Shown piece after piece: positions 1-8,903 of a stretch of 64,000 nucleotides of DNA; position 1 is the first letter of the stretch; each line of letters opens with the position of its first letter. The stretch spans positions 1 to 64,000 of the forward strand of contig NZ_JAFLQZ010000019.1 of assembly GCF_017313265.1 (NCBI RefSeq), written 5' to 3'. The translations under genes and the position numbers were made by a program. The notes beneath the pieces are model-generated. The model had not been told where the DNA came from. It did not search any database and saw nothing but the letters and a program-made list of their open reading frames with translations. This DNA is from Hymenobacter telluris. Its GTDB lineage: Bacteria > Bacteroidota > Bacteroidia > Cytophagales > Hymenobacteraceae.

Positions 1-74
1 CCAGCACTTCGCGCAGCGAGCGGCCCAGCCGGGAGAGCTCGGAGACGATGACCGTATCGCCGGCAGCAACCTTG
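1..74 (-). pseudogene. tnpR: Serine resolvase (tnpR), downstream part of a split gene
   Basis: Read on the minus strand, this fragment encodes AAGDTVIVSELSRLGRSLRE, the conserved middle of the catalytic domain of Tn3-type serine resolvases. It continues in frame from the resolvase 5' part at 17263-17439 once the DNA between them is removed: ...LPELLAKV joins AAGDTV with no lost codon. The rest of the gene lies beyond the left window edge. The gene was therefore intact until a 17.2 kb element inserted into it. Confidence is high for family and for the split. Confidence 0.85.
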
Positions 75-107
75 GCCTTGGTTAAAAGTTTGGTACAAAG
101 GTTAAAC
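72..107 (+). repeat. Left 36-bp terminal inverted repeat of the inner Tn3-family element
   Basis: These 36 bases are repeated perfectly in inverted orientation at 17229-17264. The repeat lies exactly at the break in the resolvase gene. Because the outermost bases (TTGGCC) overlap the host sequence, the exact transposon end and the target duplication are ambiguous. Taking the element as 75-17261 gives an 8-bp duplication CAACCTTG. Taking it as 74-17262 gives 6 bp. Confidence 0.9.
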
Positions 108-310
108 AGGCTAGTGAGAATTGTCTGACTCTCGGTGGGAGGCCCGCGCCTGCTACGGCTAACCTTTTTCACAAACTTCCCGTGCGCTTAGCCCCGGCGG
201 GGTAATCGAGCTCGCCCAATACCGGCCCGAAGGCCCATTGGCCCGCCAAAAAGGCCATTCTGAATGCCAGGACGGCGCGGTGGCGGTGGGTTTCGCTACC
301 TTTAAAGCGC

Positions 311-1426
311 ATGAGCACGACCGCAGGGCCCTTGAAAACGCCGCAGAAGACCCCGCCCCTGGTGAGCGGCGCCACCATTGCCCTGGCGTGGCTGCTGTTC
401 AGCGGGTTCATGGTGCTGCTGATTTTCGTGCAGAACCTCTCGGCCGGTACGCCCACCGACTGGCGCGAGGCCCTGGGCGGGCGCCTGCTGCACGGCCTGA
501 TTTGGGGGCTGCTCACGCCGGTGGTGTTTGCCCTGGCGGCCCGCTTCAACCTCCTCGAGAGCCGCCACCGGCTGCGGCACCTGCTGGCCCACGCGGCGGC
601 CAGCTACGTCCTCACGCTTGCTTACCGCCTCGTGTACGCCGCCGTGATGCACGGCAGCGGGGCCGTGCCGGGCCGGGTTTCCCTCGCCGAGGTCGTGGCC
701 AACGCCAACAGCTGGGTGCCCATTTACTGGATGCTGCTCTGCATCGCCTACGCCGTGCAGTACCGCGAGCGGTACCGCGAAGGCCGGGTGCGGGCCGCCC
801 AGCTCGAAACCCAGCTGGTGCAGGCCCAGCTGCAGGCTCTGAAAATGCAGCTCCAGCCGCACTTTCTCTTCAATTCCATGAACGCCGTCTCGGCCCTGAT
901 GAGCCAGGACGTGAAGGCCGCCCGGCGCATGCTGGCCCAGCTCAGCCAGTTTCTGCGGCTGGTGCTGGAAGGTACCGACGAGCAGGAAGTGACCCTGGAA
1001 CAGGAGCTGCGCCTCACCCGGCTCTACTTGGAAATCGAGCAAACCCGCTTCCCTGACCGGCTGGCCGTGCGCTACAATATTGCCCCCGATACCGAAGGGG
1101 CGCTGCTGCCCGCCCTGCTACTGCAGCCAGTGGTGGAAAACGCCGTGCGCCACGGCCTGGCGCCCCGCGCCGGGGCCGGCGAGCTGGCCGTGCGGGCCGA
1201 AAAACAGGGCGACCGGCTGCTGCTGCAAGTGCAGGACAACGGCCGGGGCGCGGCCGACACCGCCGCGCGGGGCATCGGCCTGCGCAACCTGGAAAGCCGG
1301 CTGGCCACGCTCTACGGCCCGGACTATGCCCTGGCGGTGGAGTCGGCCCCGGCGTGCGGCTACTGCCTGCGCTTGTCCATCCCGTTCCGGCGGGCGGTGG
1401 CCGGCGTTACCCCAGAGCCCGCATGA
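311..1426 (+). CDS. LytS/YehU-type sensor histidine kinase
   Basis: A 371-residue membrane sensor kinase. The N-terminal ~160 residues hold about four hydrophobic segments. They are followed by a short linker and the His_kinase domain with the H-box QPHFLFNSMNAVSAL (phosphorylated His). The ATPase part shows LLLQPVVENAVRHGL (N box), DNGRGA and GIGLRNLESRL (G boxes). It autophosphorylates and hands phosphate to the LytTR regulator, whose ATG overlaps its stop by 4 bp (ATGA). A TACCTTTA sequence at 297-304 resembles the Bacteroidota -7 box. It is the first gene inside the inner transposon. The 108-310 stretch before it holds no gene I can support. The signal sensed is not evident. Confidence 0.9.
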   Translation: MSTTAGPLKTPQKTPPLVSGATIALAWLLFSGFMVLLIFVQNLSAGTPTDWREALGGRLLHGLIWGLLTPVVFALAARFNLLESRHRLRHLLAHAAASYVLTLAYRLVYAAVMHGSGAVPGRVSLAEVVANANSWVPIYWMLLCIAYAVQYRERYREGRVRAAQLETQLVQAQLQALKMQLQPHFLFNSMNAVSALMSQDVKAARRMLAQLSQFLRLVLEGTDEQEVTLEQELRLTRLYLEIEQTRFPDRLAVRYNIAPDTEGALLPALLLQPVVENAVRHGLAPRAGAGELAVRAEKQGDRLLLQVQDNGRGAADTAARGIGLRNLESRLATLYGPDYALAVESAPACGYCLRLSIPFRRAVAGVTPEPA

Positions 1427-2205
1427 GCCCCATCCGCACGCTGCTGGTCGACGACGAGCCCCTGGCGCGCAGCCTGCTGCGCGAACTGTTGGCCGATTTT
1501 CCGGCGCTGGCCGTAACGGGCGAAGCCGCCAACGGCACCGAGGCCCTCACCGCCCTGCACACCGGCGCATACGACGTCGTTTTCCTTGATGTGCAGCTGC
1601 CTGACCTTGATGGCGTGCAGGTGCTGCGGCGGCTGCAGGCGGCCGGCCAGCCGCTCCCGCTGGTGGTGTTCGTGACGGCCTACGACCAGTACGCGGTGCA
1701 GGCCTTCGCCCTGCACGCCGTCGATTACCTGCTCAAACCGCTGGACCCCGACCGGTTTGCCGACTGCGTGGGCCGGCTGCCGCCGCAGTTGCTGCTGCGC
1801 CAAAGCCCGGCCCCCGGCCCCGCGCTGGCGGCCCTGCTGCACAGCTGGACCGCCCCGCCTGTGCCCGACTATCAGGACCAGTTTCTGGTGAAGCTGCCCG
1901 AGCGCAGCTTCTTCGTGCCGGCCGCCGAGGTGTGCTACTTCGAAGCCACCGGCAACGGCGTGCTGCTGCACGCGGCCGGCAGGCACTACCCGCTGCGCAC
2001 GGCCCTGGGCCAGCTGGCCGAGCGGCTCGACCCGGCCGTGTTCCTGCGCATTCACCGCTCGTGCATCGTCAACCCGGCCCACATCGTGGATTTTAAGCAT
2101 TGGTCGCACGGCGAGTACCTGTTTCGCATGGCCAACGGGCAGCACGTCACCTCCTCGCGCAGCTACAGCGCCGGGGTGCAGCAGCTGCTCAAGCGCTTCG
2201 CCTGA
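1423..2205 (+). CDS. LytTR-family response regulator
   Basis: A 260-residue regulator. The N-terminal receiver domain has the acidic pair in LLVDDEP and the phospho-acceptor Asp in FLDVQLPDLDG, with the conserved Thr and Lys in FVTAYD and DYLLKPLD. A linker leads to a C-terminal LytTR DNA-binding domain (FLVKLPERSFFVPAAEVCYF, then FLRIHRSCIVN). The start was set at the ATG overlapping the kinase stop rather than an upstream in-frame ATG at 1354. Translational coupling with the kinase and family knowledge make them a cognate pair. Targets may be the propeller and lipoprotein genes downstream, but this is inference. Confidence 0.92.
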   Translation: MSPIRTLLVDDEPLARSLLRELLADFPALAVTGEAANGTEALTALHTGAYDVVFLDVQLPDLDGVQVLRRLQAAGQPLPLVVFVTAYDQYAVQAFALHAVDYLLKPLDPDRFADCVGRLPPQLLLRQSPAPGPALAALLHSWTAPPVPDYQDQFLVKLPERSFFVPAAEVCYFEATGNGVLLHAAGRHYPLRTALGQLAERLDPAVFLRIHRSCIVNPAHIVDFKHWSHGEYLFRMANGQHVTSSRSYSAGVQQLLKRFA

Positions 2206-2334
2206 GCCGGGCCGGGCCGCAAAAGGCCGGTTCACCCCGGAATAGGTCCAGTTGGCCCGTGTCGGGCGTTCATCTTCTGGAGTTGCCCGTTAGCGCACCA
2301 GCCCCCCGCTCATGAGGTGGCAACGGCGCACGAC

Positions 2335-2778
2335 ATGACCAAACCCTTCCTCTTTTTACTAGCACTCACCTTCATCGGAGCCCTGACAGCCCACGCCCAA
2401 CATAACCCGGCGGGCACGAAACCGATGCCGGGCATGGCCGGGATGGCCGGCATGCACATGAACCACGGCATGGCCGCCCCGGGCACCCCGGTCGCCGCCT
2501 TCCAGCACGGCATGGATTCGGTGATGGTGGTGATGGACGAGGGCATGCGCCGCATGACCGGCGCCAACCCCAACGACATCGACGCCAGCTTCGCGGCCAT
2601 GATGCTGCCCCACCACCAGGGTGCCGTGGACATGGCCCGCCTGCAACTGCTCTACGGCAAAGACCCGGCCCTGCGCCGCCTCGCCCAAAGCATCATCGCC
2701 GAGCAGCAGGTCGAGATTCAGCAGATGGCCGCCTGGCTGAAGCAGCATCCGGTGGCGAGCCAGAGTTCTGGCAAATAG
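2335..2778 (+). CDS. DUF305 family secreted protein
   Basis: A 147-residue protein with an N-terminal signal peptide (hydrophobic FLFLLALTFIGALTAHA) and a Met/His/Gly-rich stretch (MPGMAGMAGMHMNHGM), then a DUF305 ferritin-like four-helix domain with FAAMMLPHHQGAVDMARL. DUF305 proteins are recurrent in copper and other metal-resistance loci. The His/Met residues suggest periplasmic metal binding, but the biochemical role is not established. The start was placed at MTKPF because it begins the signal peptide. An in-frame ATG at 2317 would add six residues. Confidence 0.85.
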   Translation: MTKPFLFLLALTFIGALTAHAQHNPAGTKPMPGMAGMAGMHMNHGMAAPGTPVAAFQHGMDSVMVVMDEGMRRMTGANPNDIDASFAAMMLPHHQGAVDMARLQLLYGKDPALRRLAQSIIAEQQVEIQQMAAWLKQHPVASQSSGK

Positions 2779-2874
2779 CGCCCAATCAATCAGAACCGTC
2801 ATGCTTCGACTACGGCTGCGCTCCTGGCTTGATGCGCCACATGCTCAGCATGACGTTCTTTTTCCCAATCCCAA

Positions 2875-4281
2875 ATGAAATTTTCCCTTCTCCCCGGTCT
2901 GTTGCTCATTACCAGCGCCGCCGCGGCCCAGGCCGTGAGCCACCGCGACCGGGTGTACACCGCCGACCAGATTTCCAACACCGTTTCGGTCATCGACCCC
3001 GTCGACAACAAGCTGCTGGGCCAGATTGTGCTGGGCAAGCCGCAGCCCGATTTGCTCTCGGCGCTCTACAAAGGGCAGGCGCTGGTGCACGGCCTGGGCG
3101 CTTCGCCCGACCACAAATTGCTGGCCGTGGTGTCGGTGGGCTCCAATAACGTCACTTTCATCGAAACGGCTACGAATGCCATCCGGGGCAGCGTGTACGT
3201 GGGCCGCGCCCCGCACGAGGCTACGTTCCGGCCCGACGGCAAGGAGGCCTGGATAACGGTGCGCGGCGAGGACTACCTCTCCGTCATCGACGTGGCCACG
3301 CTGCGCGAAACCCGCCGCGTGCCCGTGCCCAACGGCCCCGGCCAGATTGCCTTCAGCCCCGACGGCAAGCGCGCCTTCGTGTGCTCCAGCTTTTCGCCCG
3401 AGCTGGCGGTGGTGGACGTGGCCACCTACAAAGTCATCAAAAAAGTCCCCGTGGTGAGCCCCTTCTCGCCCAATATCTTCCCTACCCGGGACGGCCAGCA
3501 AATCTGGTTCACGCACAAGGACGTGGGCAAGGTGTCGGTGCTGGATACCAAGACGCTCACCATCAGCGGCGTGCTGACGACCGGCCCCATCTCCAACCAC
3601 GTGGCCACGGTGGACGTGGCCGCCGGCAAGCTGGCCTACGTGACGGTGGGCGGCGAGGACGTGGTGAAGGTGTACAGCCGCGCCCCGGGTTTTAAGCAGC
3701 TGGCCACCATTCCGGTGGGGGCGCTGCCGCACGGCATCTGGCCCTCGGGCGATGGCAGCCGGGTGTACGTGGGTCTGGAAAACGGCGACTCGGCCGTGGC
3801 CATCAGCACCGCGAGCAATAAAGTGCTGGCCAAAATAAAAGTCGGCCAGGCCCCGATGGCCCTGATGTACGTGCCCAACGCCGTGCCGGCCGGCGCGGCC
3901 GGCGCCACCGGCTTGGGCCGGCAACTGGTGGACCAGCCCGCCATCGTCCGCACCTTGAAGCCACCTACGCCCGGCCCCGCCACCGGCACCATGACCCTGC
4001 GCTCGGAAGGGCTGGTGGATTTGGCCACTTTCGCCCTGCGCGGCCTGACGCCCAACACCGACTACGACATCTTCCTGACCAGCGGCACCAAGGCACCCTA
4101 CCCCCGTGACTACGCCCTGACCACCGTGCGCACCGACGCCAAAGGCGGGGCCATGGGCCAGGCGCTAGGGCCGGTGCAGCGCATCGCGGGCGGGGATTTG
4201 AATCCATCCGGCAAAACGTTTTCGCGGGTAATCGTGGCGCCCAAAGCCGCTGACAGCGAACCCGTTTTGGTGGCCGAATAG
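2875..4281 (+). CDS. YVTN-repeat beta-propeller protein, secreted
   Basis: A 468-residue protein with a signal peptide ending near AAAAQA, then repeated blades of the YVTN/NHL type such as DRVYTADQISNTVSVIDP, PHEATFRPDGKEAWITV and PHGIWPSGDGSRVYVGLENG. The last ~120 residues form a separate beta-rich tail. Such propellers are periplasmic or surface proteins of diverse binding function. It is a clear paralogue of the protein at 5730-7202, which shares the SNTVSV, LLG.I.LGK and THKDVGKV stretches. Together with the lipoprotein between them they look like one exported unit. Substrate unknown. Confidence 0.88.
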   Translation: MKFSLLPGLLLITSAAAAQAVSHRDRVYTADQISNTVSVIDPVDNKLLGQIVLGKPQPDLLSALYKGQALVHGLGASPDHKLLAVVSVGSNNVTFIETATNAIRGSVYVGRAPHEATFRPDGKEAWITVRGEDYLSVIDVATLRETRRVPVPNGPGQIAFSPDGKRAFVCSSFSPELAVVDVATYKVIKKVPVVSPFSPNIFPTRDGQQIWFTHKDVGKVSVLDTKTLTISGVLTTGPISNHVATVDVAAGKLAYVTVGGEDVVKVYSRAPGFKQLATIPVGALPHGIWPSGDGSRVYVGLENGDSAVAISTASNKVLAKIKVGQAPMALMYVPNAVPAGAAGATGLGRQLVDQPAIVRTLKPPTPGPATGTMTLRSEGLVDLATFALRGLTPNTDYDIFLTSGTKAPYPRDYALTTVRTDAKGGAMGQALGPVQRIAGGDLNPSGKTFSRVIVAPKAADSEPVLVAE

Positions 4282-4392
4282 TCCGCCTTTGGACGCCCAC
4301 CCAAAGGCCATTAATGGCCGCCGGGACAACCATTCCTGCTGCAATGCCGAGCTAATCTAAACTGAATTCACTTGTAACCACAACCCTACAAC

Positions 4393-5622
4393 ATGCAATC
4401 CATTTTCAATCAACACACTGGCATCAGCTCGCGGGCGCAGTCGCTCAAACGGTTTCTGCTGCCGGTGGCGGCGTGTGCGCTGCTGCTCGGCGGCTGCAAG
4501 AAAGACAACGAGGCCATCGCCGACACCAGCGCGCCGCCGGTGCTCAACATCGTCTCGCCGGTGGAGGGCGCGACCATCATGCCCGGCGGGCGGCAGGGCA
4601 ACGCCACCACGGCCGACTACAACGGCACGGGCTTCGCCATCAACCTGGAAATCGTGACCAAGGACACGGTCACCATCCCCACCAAGGAAAGCCTCAACAT
4701 CCGCAACACTGCCGCCCTAGGCCAGCCCAACGTGAACCTGCCCGGCTTCGCGGCCAGCCTCGACGTGGACCTGATTAAGCCCGACGGCGGCACCATCCCG
4801 AAGGGTACCAACCTGGCCTCGCTCTTCAACATCGCCGGCACCGACGACACGCCCGGCCCCGGCGTGACTACCTGGGTGAGCTGGCACGTGCTGGAGTCGG
4901 TGGCGGCCGGTACTACCAGCTGCACGCTGACTACTTCGGTAACGGACCGCGCTGGCCGCAAGGTCACCGCCACCCGCTTGCTGAAAGTAGGCCCCGGACC
5001 CAACGGGGCCTTCAGCGGTGAGGCCCTGACGCCCGCCCCCAAACTCATCACCTACGGCACGGTGGACAACCCCGACGGCCCCACGGTGACCATGATTGCC
5101 CCGCGCACGCCCAGCAGCGTCAGCCCCGGCATCCAGACGGCGGGCGTGCTGCCGGCCCCGCCCACCAGCGGCGCGCTGTTTTTCATCCAGGTGTCGGCGC
5201 TCGATAAGTCGCGCAACGGCATCAACGTGGCCGAAAACGGGGACGGTGCCTTTGGCAAGCCCGCCGCTGACCGCGGCACGATTGAAGACAAGACGCAATC
5301 CAACGCCGGCGTGAACCGCTACGTGCCGGGCCTGAAAGTCACCTTCGACGTGCCCCTGCTCCAGCCCAACGGCAACGTGATTCCGGCCGGCGGCAACCTA
5401 GCCCCGGTCTTCAACACGGCCGGCAGCGAGCTGGACCCGAGCGGCTTCGTGCGCACCACCTTCGGCTGGAGCGTGGGAGGCACCCTGCAGCTGGGCGGCA
5501 AAACCAGCGTCACCATCAAAGCCGCCGTAACCGACGCGGCGGGCAAAACCGGCAGCACCACGCAAGTCGTGCAAATCAGCCCCGTGGCCAACGGCCAGCT
5601 GCTGACCCCGGCCCCGCGCTAA
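4393..5622 (+). CDS. Lipoprotein of unknown function with two repeated beta-domains
   Basis: A 409-residue protein. After an unusually long, basic N-terminus (about 22 residues) comes a hydrophobic stretch ending in the lipobox LLLGGC, so it is predicted to be a surface or periplasmic lipoprotein with a Lys-Lys-Asp after the acylated Cys. The mature part contains two similar halves, each starting with a Val/Ile-rich strand (LNIVSPVEGATIMPG; VTMIAPRTPSSVSPG). Each half ends with an Ig-like strand pattern (TSVTDRAGRKVTATR; AAVTDAAGKTGSTTQ). I recognise no named family. Its place between two paralogous beta-propellers suggests a shared complex. Confidence 0.75.
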   Translation: MQSIFNQHTGISSRAQSLKRFLLPVAACALLLGGCKKDNEAIADTSAPPVLNIVSPVEGATIMPGGRQGNATTADYNGTGFAINLEIVTKDTVTIPTKESLNIRNTAALGQPNVNLPGFAASLDVDLIKPDGGTIPKGTNLASLFNIAGTDDTPGPGVTTWVSWHVLESVAAGTTSCTLTTSVTDRAGRKVTATRLLKVGPGPNGAFSGEALTPAPKLITYGTVDNPDGPTVTMIAPRTPSSVSPGIQTAGVLPAPPTSGALFFIQVSALDKSRNGINVAENGDGAFGKPAADRGTIEDKTQSNAGVNRYVPGLKVTFDVPLLQPNGNVIPAGGNLAPVFNTAGSELDPSGFVRTTFGWSVGGTLQLGGKTSVTIKAAVTDAAGKTGSTTQVVQISPVANGQLLTPAPR

Positions 5623-5657
5623 GGCACTGAATTTTAGGCCGTAGCCCCGCAACGGTC

Positions 5658-5699
5658 CGAAGGCTGGCTCGTTTCACGACGAGCCAGCCTTCGTTTTTT
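5658..5699 (+). terminator. Rho-independent terminator
   Basis: A perfect 15-bp stem (5658-5672 with 5679-5693), loop TTCACG, is followed by six T. It lies after the lipoprotein gene, so the second propeller gene at 5730 probably has its own promoter. Confidence 0.88.
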
Positions 5700-5729
5700 A
5701 GCGTCCCTTCCACTCCATTTTATTCTTCC

Positions 5730-7202
5730 ATGCGCATTACTAACTTCTCCACTTTGGTCCTTGCGGCCACCCTGCTGCTCGGGGCTTGCTCGAAAAATAA
5801 CGATGAGGACGCCCAGCCCGACATGGTAGTGCCGGCCGACCCCGGCCCTCAAGCGCCCAGCGCCAGCGACCGGGTGTACACGTCCGACCAGTCGTCGAAC
5901 ACGGTGTCGGTGCATGACCCGAACACCAACCGGCTGCTGGGCGTGATTCGCCTGGGTAAAGGGCGGCCCCAGTTCCTGAGCCCGCTCTACGACCGGGAAA
6001 CCAACGTGCACGGCATGGGCGTCTCGCCCGACGGCAAGACGCTGGGCGTCATTGCTACCCTTACCAACGCGGTGGTGTTCATCGACCTGGCCACCAACGC
6101 CATTAAGAACACCGTGTATGTGGACCGTAATCCCCACGAGGGCTTTTTCACGCCCGACGGCAAGCAGTTTTGGGTGACGGTACGCGGGGCCGACTACGTA
6201 ACGGTGATTGACGTGGAGAAAATGCAGGCCGTGAAAAACATCAAGACTGCGCCGGGCCCCGGCATGGTGGTGTTCCGGCCTGACGGCAAGGTGGCCTTCG
6301 TGGACCACTCCTTCACGGCCGAGCTGGATGTGGTGGATGTGAAAACCCGCGAAGTAATAGCGCGCGTACCGGTGGTGAGCAAGTTTTCCCCTAACCTGGC
6401 CGTAACGGCCGACGGCCAGCAGGTATGGCTTACGCACAAGGACGTGGGCAAGGTGACGGTGGTGAATGCCCAGACCTACGCCGTGGAGGGCGTGATTGAC
6501 ACCGGCCCTGGCACCAACCACGTGAACCTGGCCGGCCCCGGCGGTGGCACCCGCTTCAGCGGCGCGGCGGCCGGCGACTTCGCCTACGTAACCGTGGGCG
6601 GCGAAAACGCGGTGAAGGTATACACCCGCCAACGCCAGTTGGTGGCCACCATTCCGGTGGGCCCCAATCCGCACGGCGTGTGGCCCAATGGCGACGGCAG
6701 CAAGGTGTACGTAGGCCTGGAATACGGTGACGCGCTGGTGAGCATCGATACCAAAACCAATACCAAGCTGAGCGAAACTCCCAGTGGCCAAGACCCGAAC
6801 GCCATCATTTACGTGGTGAAGGCCGGCGGTGGCAGTCCCGGCACCGGCAACCTGGAAGCCTTTGTGCCAGTCGCGCCCGTTAACCTGCGCCTGGTACCCG
6901 TCGGTACGCAGCCGGTACCCGGGGTAGGCGGCGTGGCCGTTATCCGGCCGGTAGAAGACGTGGACGAGTTGATTCTGGCTCTCAAGCGGCTGGCCCCGAA
7001 CACGAACTACACCTTATACTTATCGGACAATAAAACCGCGCTGGTGGCCCCGGAGCCGGTTATCGCCTTCAAAACCGATGCCGAGGGCGCGGTCGAAGTC
7101 AACGCCTACTACCAGATTCGGCTGCGGCTGGCGGGGCGCTTTGCCGTGGTGGTGCTCGGCGACAAGAACCCGGCCGGCGCGGTCACGCTCACGCAGCCGT
7201 AA
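5730..7202 (+). CDS. YVTN-repeat beta-propeller lipoprotein
   Basis: A 490-residue protein with lipobox LLLGAC at the N-terminus, then the same blade pattern as the 2875-4281 protein: DRVYTSDQSSNTVSVHDP, RNPHEGFFTPDGKQFWVTV, THKDVGKVTVVNAQT and PHGVWPNGDGSKVYVGLEYG. A C-terminal ~110-residue tail resembles that of its paralogue (both contain LR.L.PNT.Y.). Unlike the paralogue it is lipid-anchored. It sits between two terminators and so is probably a single-gene transcript. Binding partner or ligand unknown. Confidence 0.88.
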   Translation: MRITNFSTLVLAATLLLGACSKNNDEDAQPDMVVPADPGPQAPSASDRVYTSDQSSNTVSVHDPNTNRLLGVIRLGKGRPQFLSPLYDRETNVHGMGVSPDGKTLGVIATLTNAVVFIDLATNAIKNTVYVDRNPHEGFFTPDGKQFWVTVRGADYVTVIDVEKMQAVKNIKTAPGPGMVVFRPDGKVAFVDHSFTAELDVVDVKTREVIARVPVVSKFSPNLAVTADGQQVWLTHKDVGKVTVVNAQTYAVEGVIDTGPGTNHVNLAGPGGGTRFSGAAAGDFAYVTVGGENAVKVYTRQRQLVATIPVGPNPHGVWPNGDGSKVYVGLEYGDALVSIDTKTNTKLSETPSGQDPNAIIYVVKAGGGSPGTGNLEAFVPVAPVNLRLVPVGTQPVPGVGGVAVIRPVEDVDELILALKRLAPNTNYTLYLSDNKTALVAPEPVIAFKTDAEGAVEVNAYYQIRLRLAGRFAVVVLGDKNPAGAVTLTQP

Positions 7203-7216
7203 GCCGGCTGCTGACC

Positions 7217-7256
7217 AAAAAGGCCCCTGGTGCATGACGCATTAGGGGCCTTTTTT
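7217..7256. terminator. Bidirectional Rho-independent terminator
   Basis: A hairpin with 12-base arms, AAAAAGGCCCCT and its complement, closes a 15-base loop. Its A and T tails let it work on both strands. It separates the rightward propeller gene from the long leftward gene series ending at 7305. Confidence 0.82.
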
Positions 7257-7304
7257 ATGGGTGCAAACGCTTTTGCCTCGGGTAGCACCGGGGGTGTTTG
7301 TTGC

Positions 7305-7586
7305 TCAACTACCGCCGCCAGCCGGGAGCTGGCAGGTCGCCAGCTCCCGGCGGTGCGCCCGAAAGCGCAGCAGCCCTACCGCCAGCACCAATCCCGCCAC
7401 GGCCAGCGCGGAGTACCCCAACCGGCCGCCCCGCTCGGGGTGAAATTGAAGGAGCGCCAACCCGAAGCCCACCAGTGCCAGGCTGGTGCGCACGTAGGTG
7501 AGCAAGGTCCGCTCATTGGCCAGCCGGGTCCGTTGCAGGGCCAGCCGGTCCGACAGGGTGAGGGGGTTGGTGGGGGTAAGCGGCAT
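7305..7586 (-). CDS. DUF202 family small membrane protein
   Basis: A 93-residue protein with the DUF202 signature RLALQRTRLANERTLLTYVRT followed by two hydrophobic segments (SLALVGFGLALLQF; YSALAVAGLVLAVGLL). The family is widespread (YidH-like) and without assigned function. It is the last gene of the leftward series, directly behind the metallo-hydrolase with a 9-bp gap, so the two are probably co-transcribed. Confidence 0.85.
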   Translation of the reverse strand: MPLTPTNPLTLSDRLALQRTRLANERTLLTYVRTSLALVGFGLALLQFHPERGGRLGYSALAVAGLVLAVGLLRFRAHRRELATCQLPAGGGS

Positions 7587-7595
7587 GGGGGTGGG

Positions 7596-8258
7596 CTACG
7601 TGAGGGTAATGGCCGCGCCCGGTTCGGCCAGCCGGTGAAACGTGATGCCGTGCTTCTCAAAGTACGGCCCGTAGTTCTCGTAGCGCTGCTGCACGAAGAA
7701 GGGCTTGATGTAGCCGTCGTGCACTGGCAGAATCTGCTGCGGTCGCATTTTCAGGGCGAAATCGGCCACCACGAGCTCCGTGAGAAAAGGCGCGGTGATG
7801 GGCAGAATGAGCAGCTCCACGCCCGCGAAGGGGAGCAGATTATGGGCAAAAGAGTCGGCCGGGTTCAGCACCTTGCCATTCACCAGCCAGGCTGTCATCT
7901 GTGGCAAGGGGCTGTCGAGAATGGCCTCGTGCTGCACCGGCAGGGCGTGCAGCTGAAACGCGCCCAACTCCAGGGGGCCTTCCTCGTGGATTTGCACGGC
8001 CAGGCCGTGCTTTTTCAATTCGGCCGCCACTTCACGATTGGAAATGATGACGGCCTGGTGCAGGGCCACGATTTTCTTTAGCGCCACCACATCAAGGTGG
8101 TCGGGGTGGTCGTGGGTAATGAGGACGACCGAGACGTCCTTAAAAACCTCCGGTTGCACCAGGCCTTCGTTGAAGGAAAACTTGCCGGGGTCGAAGAGAA
8201 TTTGTTGGCCATCCAGCTCAAACAGCAGGCAGGAATGGATGTACTTGGTGATTTTCAT
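7596..8258 (-). CDS. MBL-fold metal-dependent hydrolase (UlaG-like)
   Basis: A 220-residue protein. The metallo-beta-lactamase metal motif is seen as THDHPDHLD (HxHxDH type), with further ligands in LPVQHE, NPADS and LPVHDGYIKPF. The start at MKITKYIHSC gives the usual compact beginning of this family. The longer open frame upstream is a different, unlikely reading. Members act as cytosolic hydrolases of varied phosphate or lactone substrates, and the substrate here cannot be told. Confidence 0.85.
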   Translation of the reverse strand: MKITKYIHSCLLFELDGQQILFDPGKFSFNEGLVQPEVFKDVSVVLITHDHPDHLDVVALKKIVALHQAVIISNREVAAELKKHGLAVQIHEEGPLELGAFQLHALPVQHEAILDSPLPQMTAWLVNGKVLNPADSFAHNLLPFAGVELLILPITAPFLTELVVADFALKMRPQQILPVHDGYIKPFFVQQRYENYGPYFEKHGITFHRLAEPGAAITLT

Positions 8259-8346
8259 GACCAGACTTAAATAGTGGGGCAGGACGGAAATGCGCGCCGA
8301 GAAGAGCGGAAATTTAACTAGCAAACGCTTACGGAAACCAGCGCTG

Positions 8347-8820
8347 CTAGACCCCTGCCGCCTCCTGCTGCTGGCGCAGGTACGCATACAGCCCGCCCAG
8401 CACCAGCCCGAACACCGCGTTGGCAACAAAAAAGTACGCCATGCCGCCGGCCGTCAGCACGTGCCCGCCCGCCAAGCCCTGCCCCAGCAGCGGCAGCACC
8501 ACGAAGCCGTTGAGGACCCAGGGCAGCAGCGAAAACAGGCCGCCTTTTACCCAGCCATTGTCCGGCAGCCGGGGTTCGAACACCAGCACGTACAGCCCCA
8601 CCATGCCCAGCCCCGTGAGGTAATGAAACAGCAGCTTGAAGCCCTCGGGCAGCCCCCCGGCCGGCAACACCGGCGTGGTATGCAGCAGTACAAGCTTGAG
8701 CAGGCCACCGCTTTCGGCGTTGACGGCCATCAGCGGGGCCGCTTTCAGCCCCAGAGTATTGGCGGTGATGGCGACCACGCCGGCCAGCAGGCCCAGGTAC
8801 AGGCGGGGGTGTTTTTTCAT
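8347..8820 (-). CDS. Four-helix membrane protein of unknown function
   Basis: A 157-residue protein with four hydrophobic segments, around residues 7-25, 55-80, 95-115 and 120-148. It begins with a basic MKKHPRLY. I recognise no certain family. The size and helix pattern resemble small DUF-type inner-membrane proteins. It lies 88 bp downstream of its leftward upstream neighbour (the TMEM175-like protein), perhaps in the same transcript. Start chosen at MKKHP. An in-frame upstream Met would add 17 residues. Confidence 0.65.
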   Translation of the reverse strand: MKKHPRLYLGLLAGVVAITANTLGLKAAPLMAVNAESGGLLKLVLLHTTPVLPAGGLPEGFKLLFHYLTGLGMVGLYVLVFEPRLPDNGWVKGGLFSLLPWVLNGFVVLPLLGQGLAGGHVLTAGGMAYFFVANAVFGLVLGGLYAYLRQQQEAAGV

Positions 8821-8903
8821 GGGAGGGAGCAGAAAGGAAATAGGACAGGCAATGGGGGAGTATACGGCCACCCACGCGGCACCATTTGGCCCCGATGGGT
8901 TCT

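Noticed and set aside
160..178. A further copy of the transposon end (TAACCTTTTTCACAAACTT resembles the 36-bp repeat)
   Set aside because: Similarity is partial, needs gaps, and its orientation does not fit an element boundary. Probably chance or an old remnant.
2845..3924. Long antisense frame opposite the first beta-propeller
   Set aside because: His/Gly/Val-rich composition typical of the antisense of GC-rich genes, with no motif.
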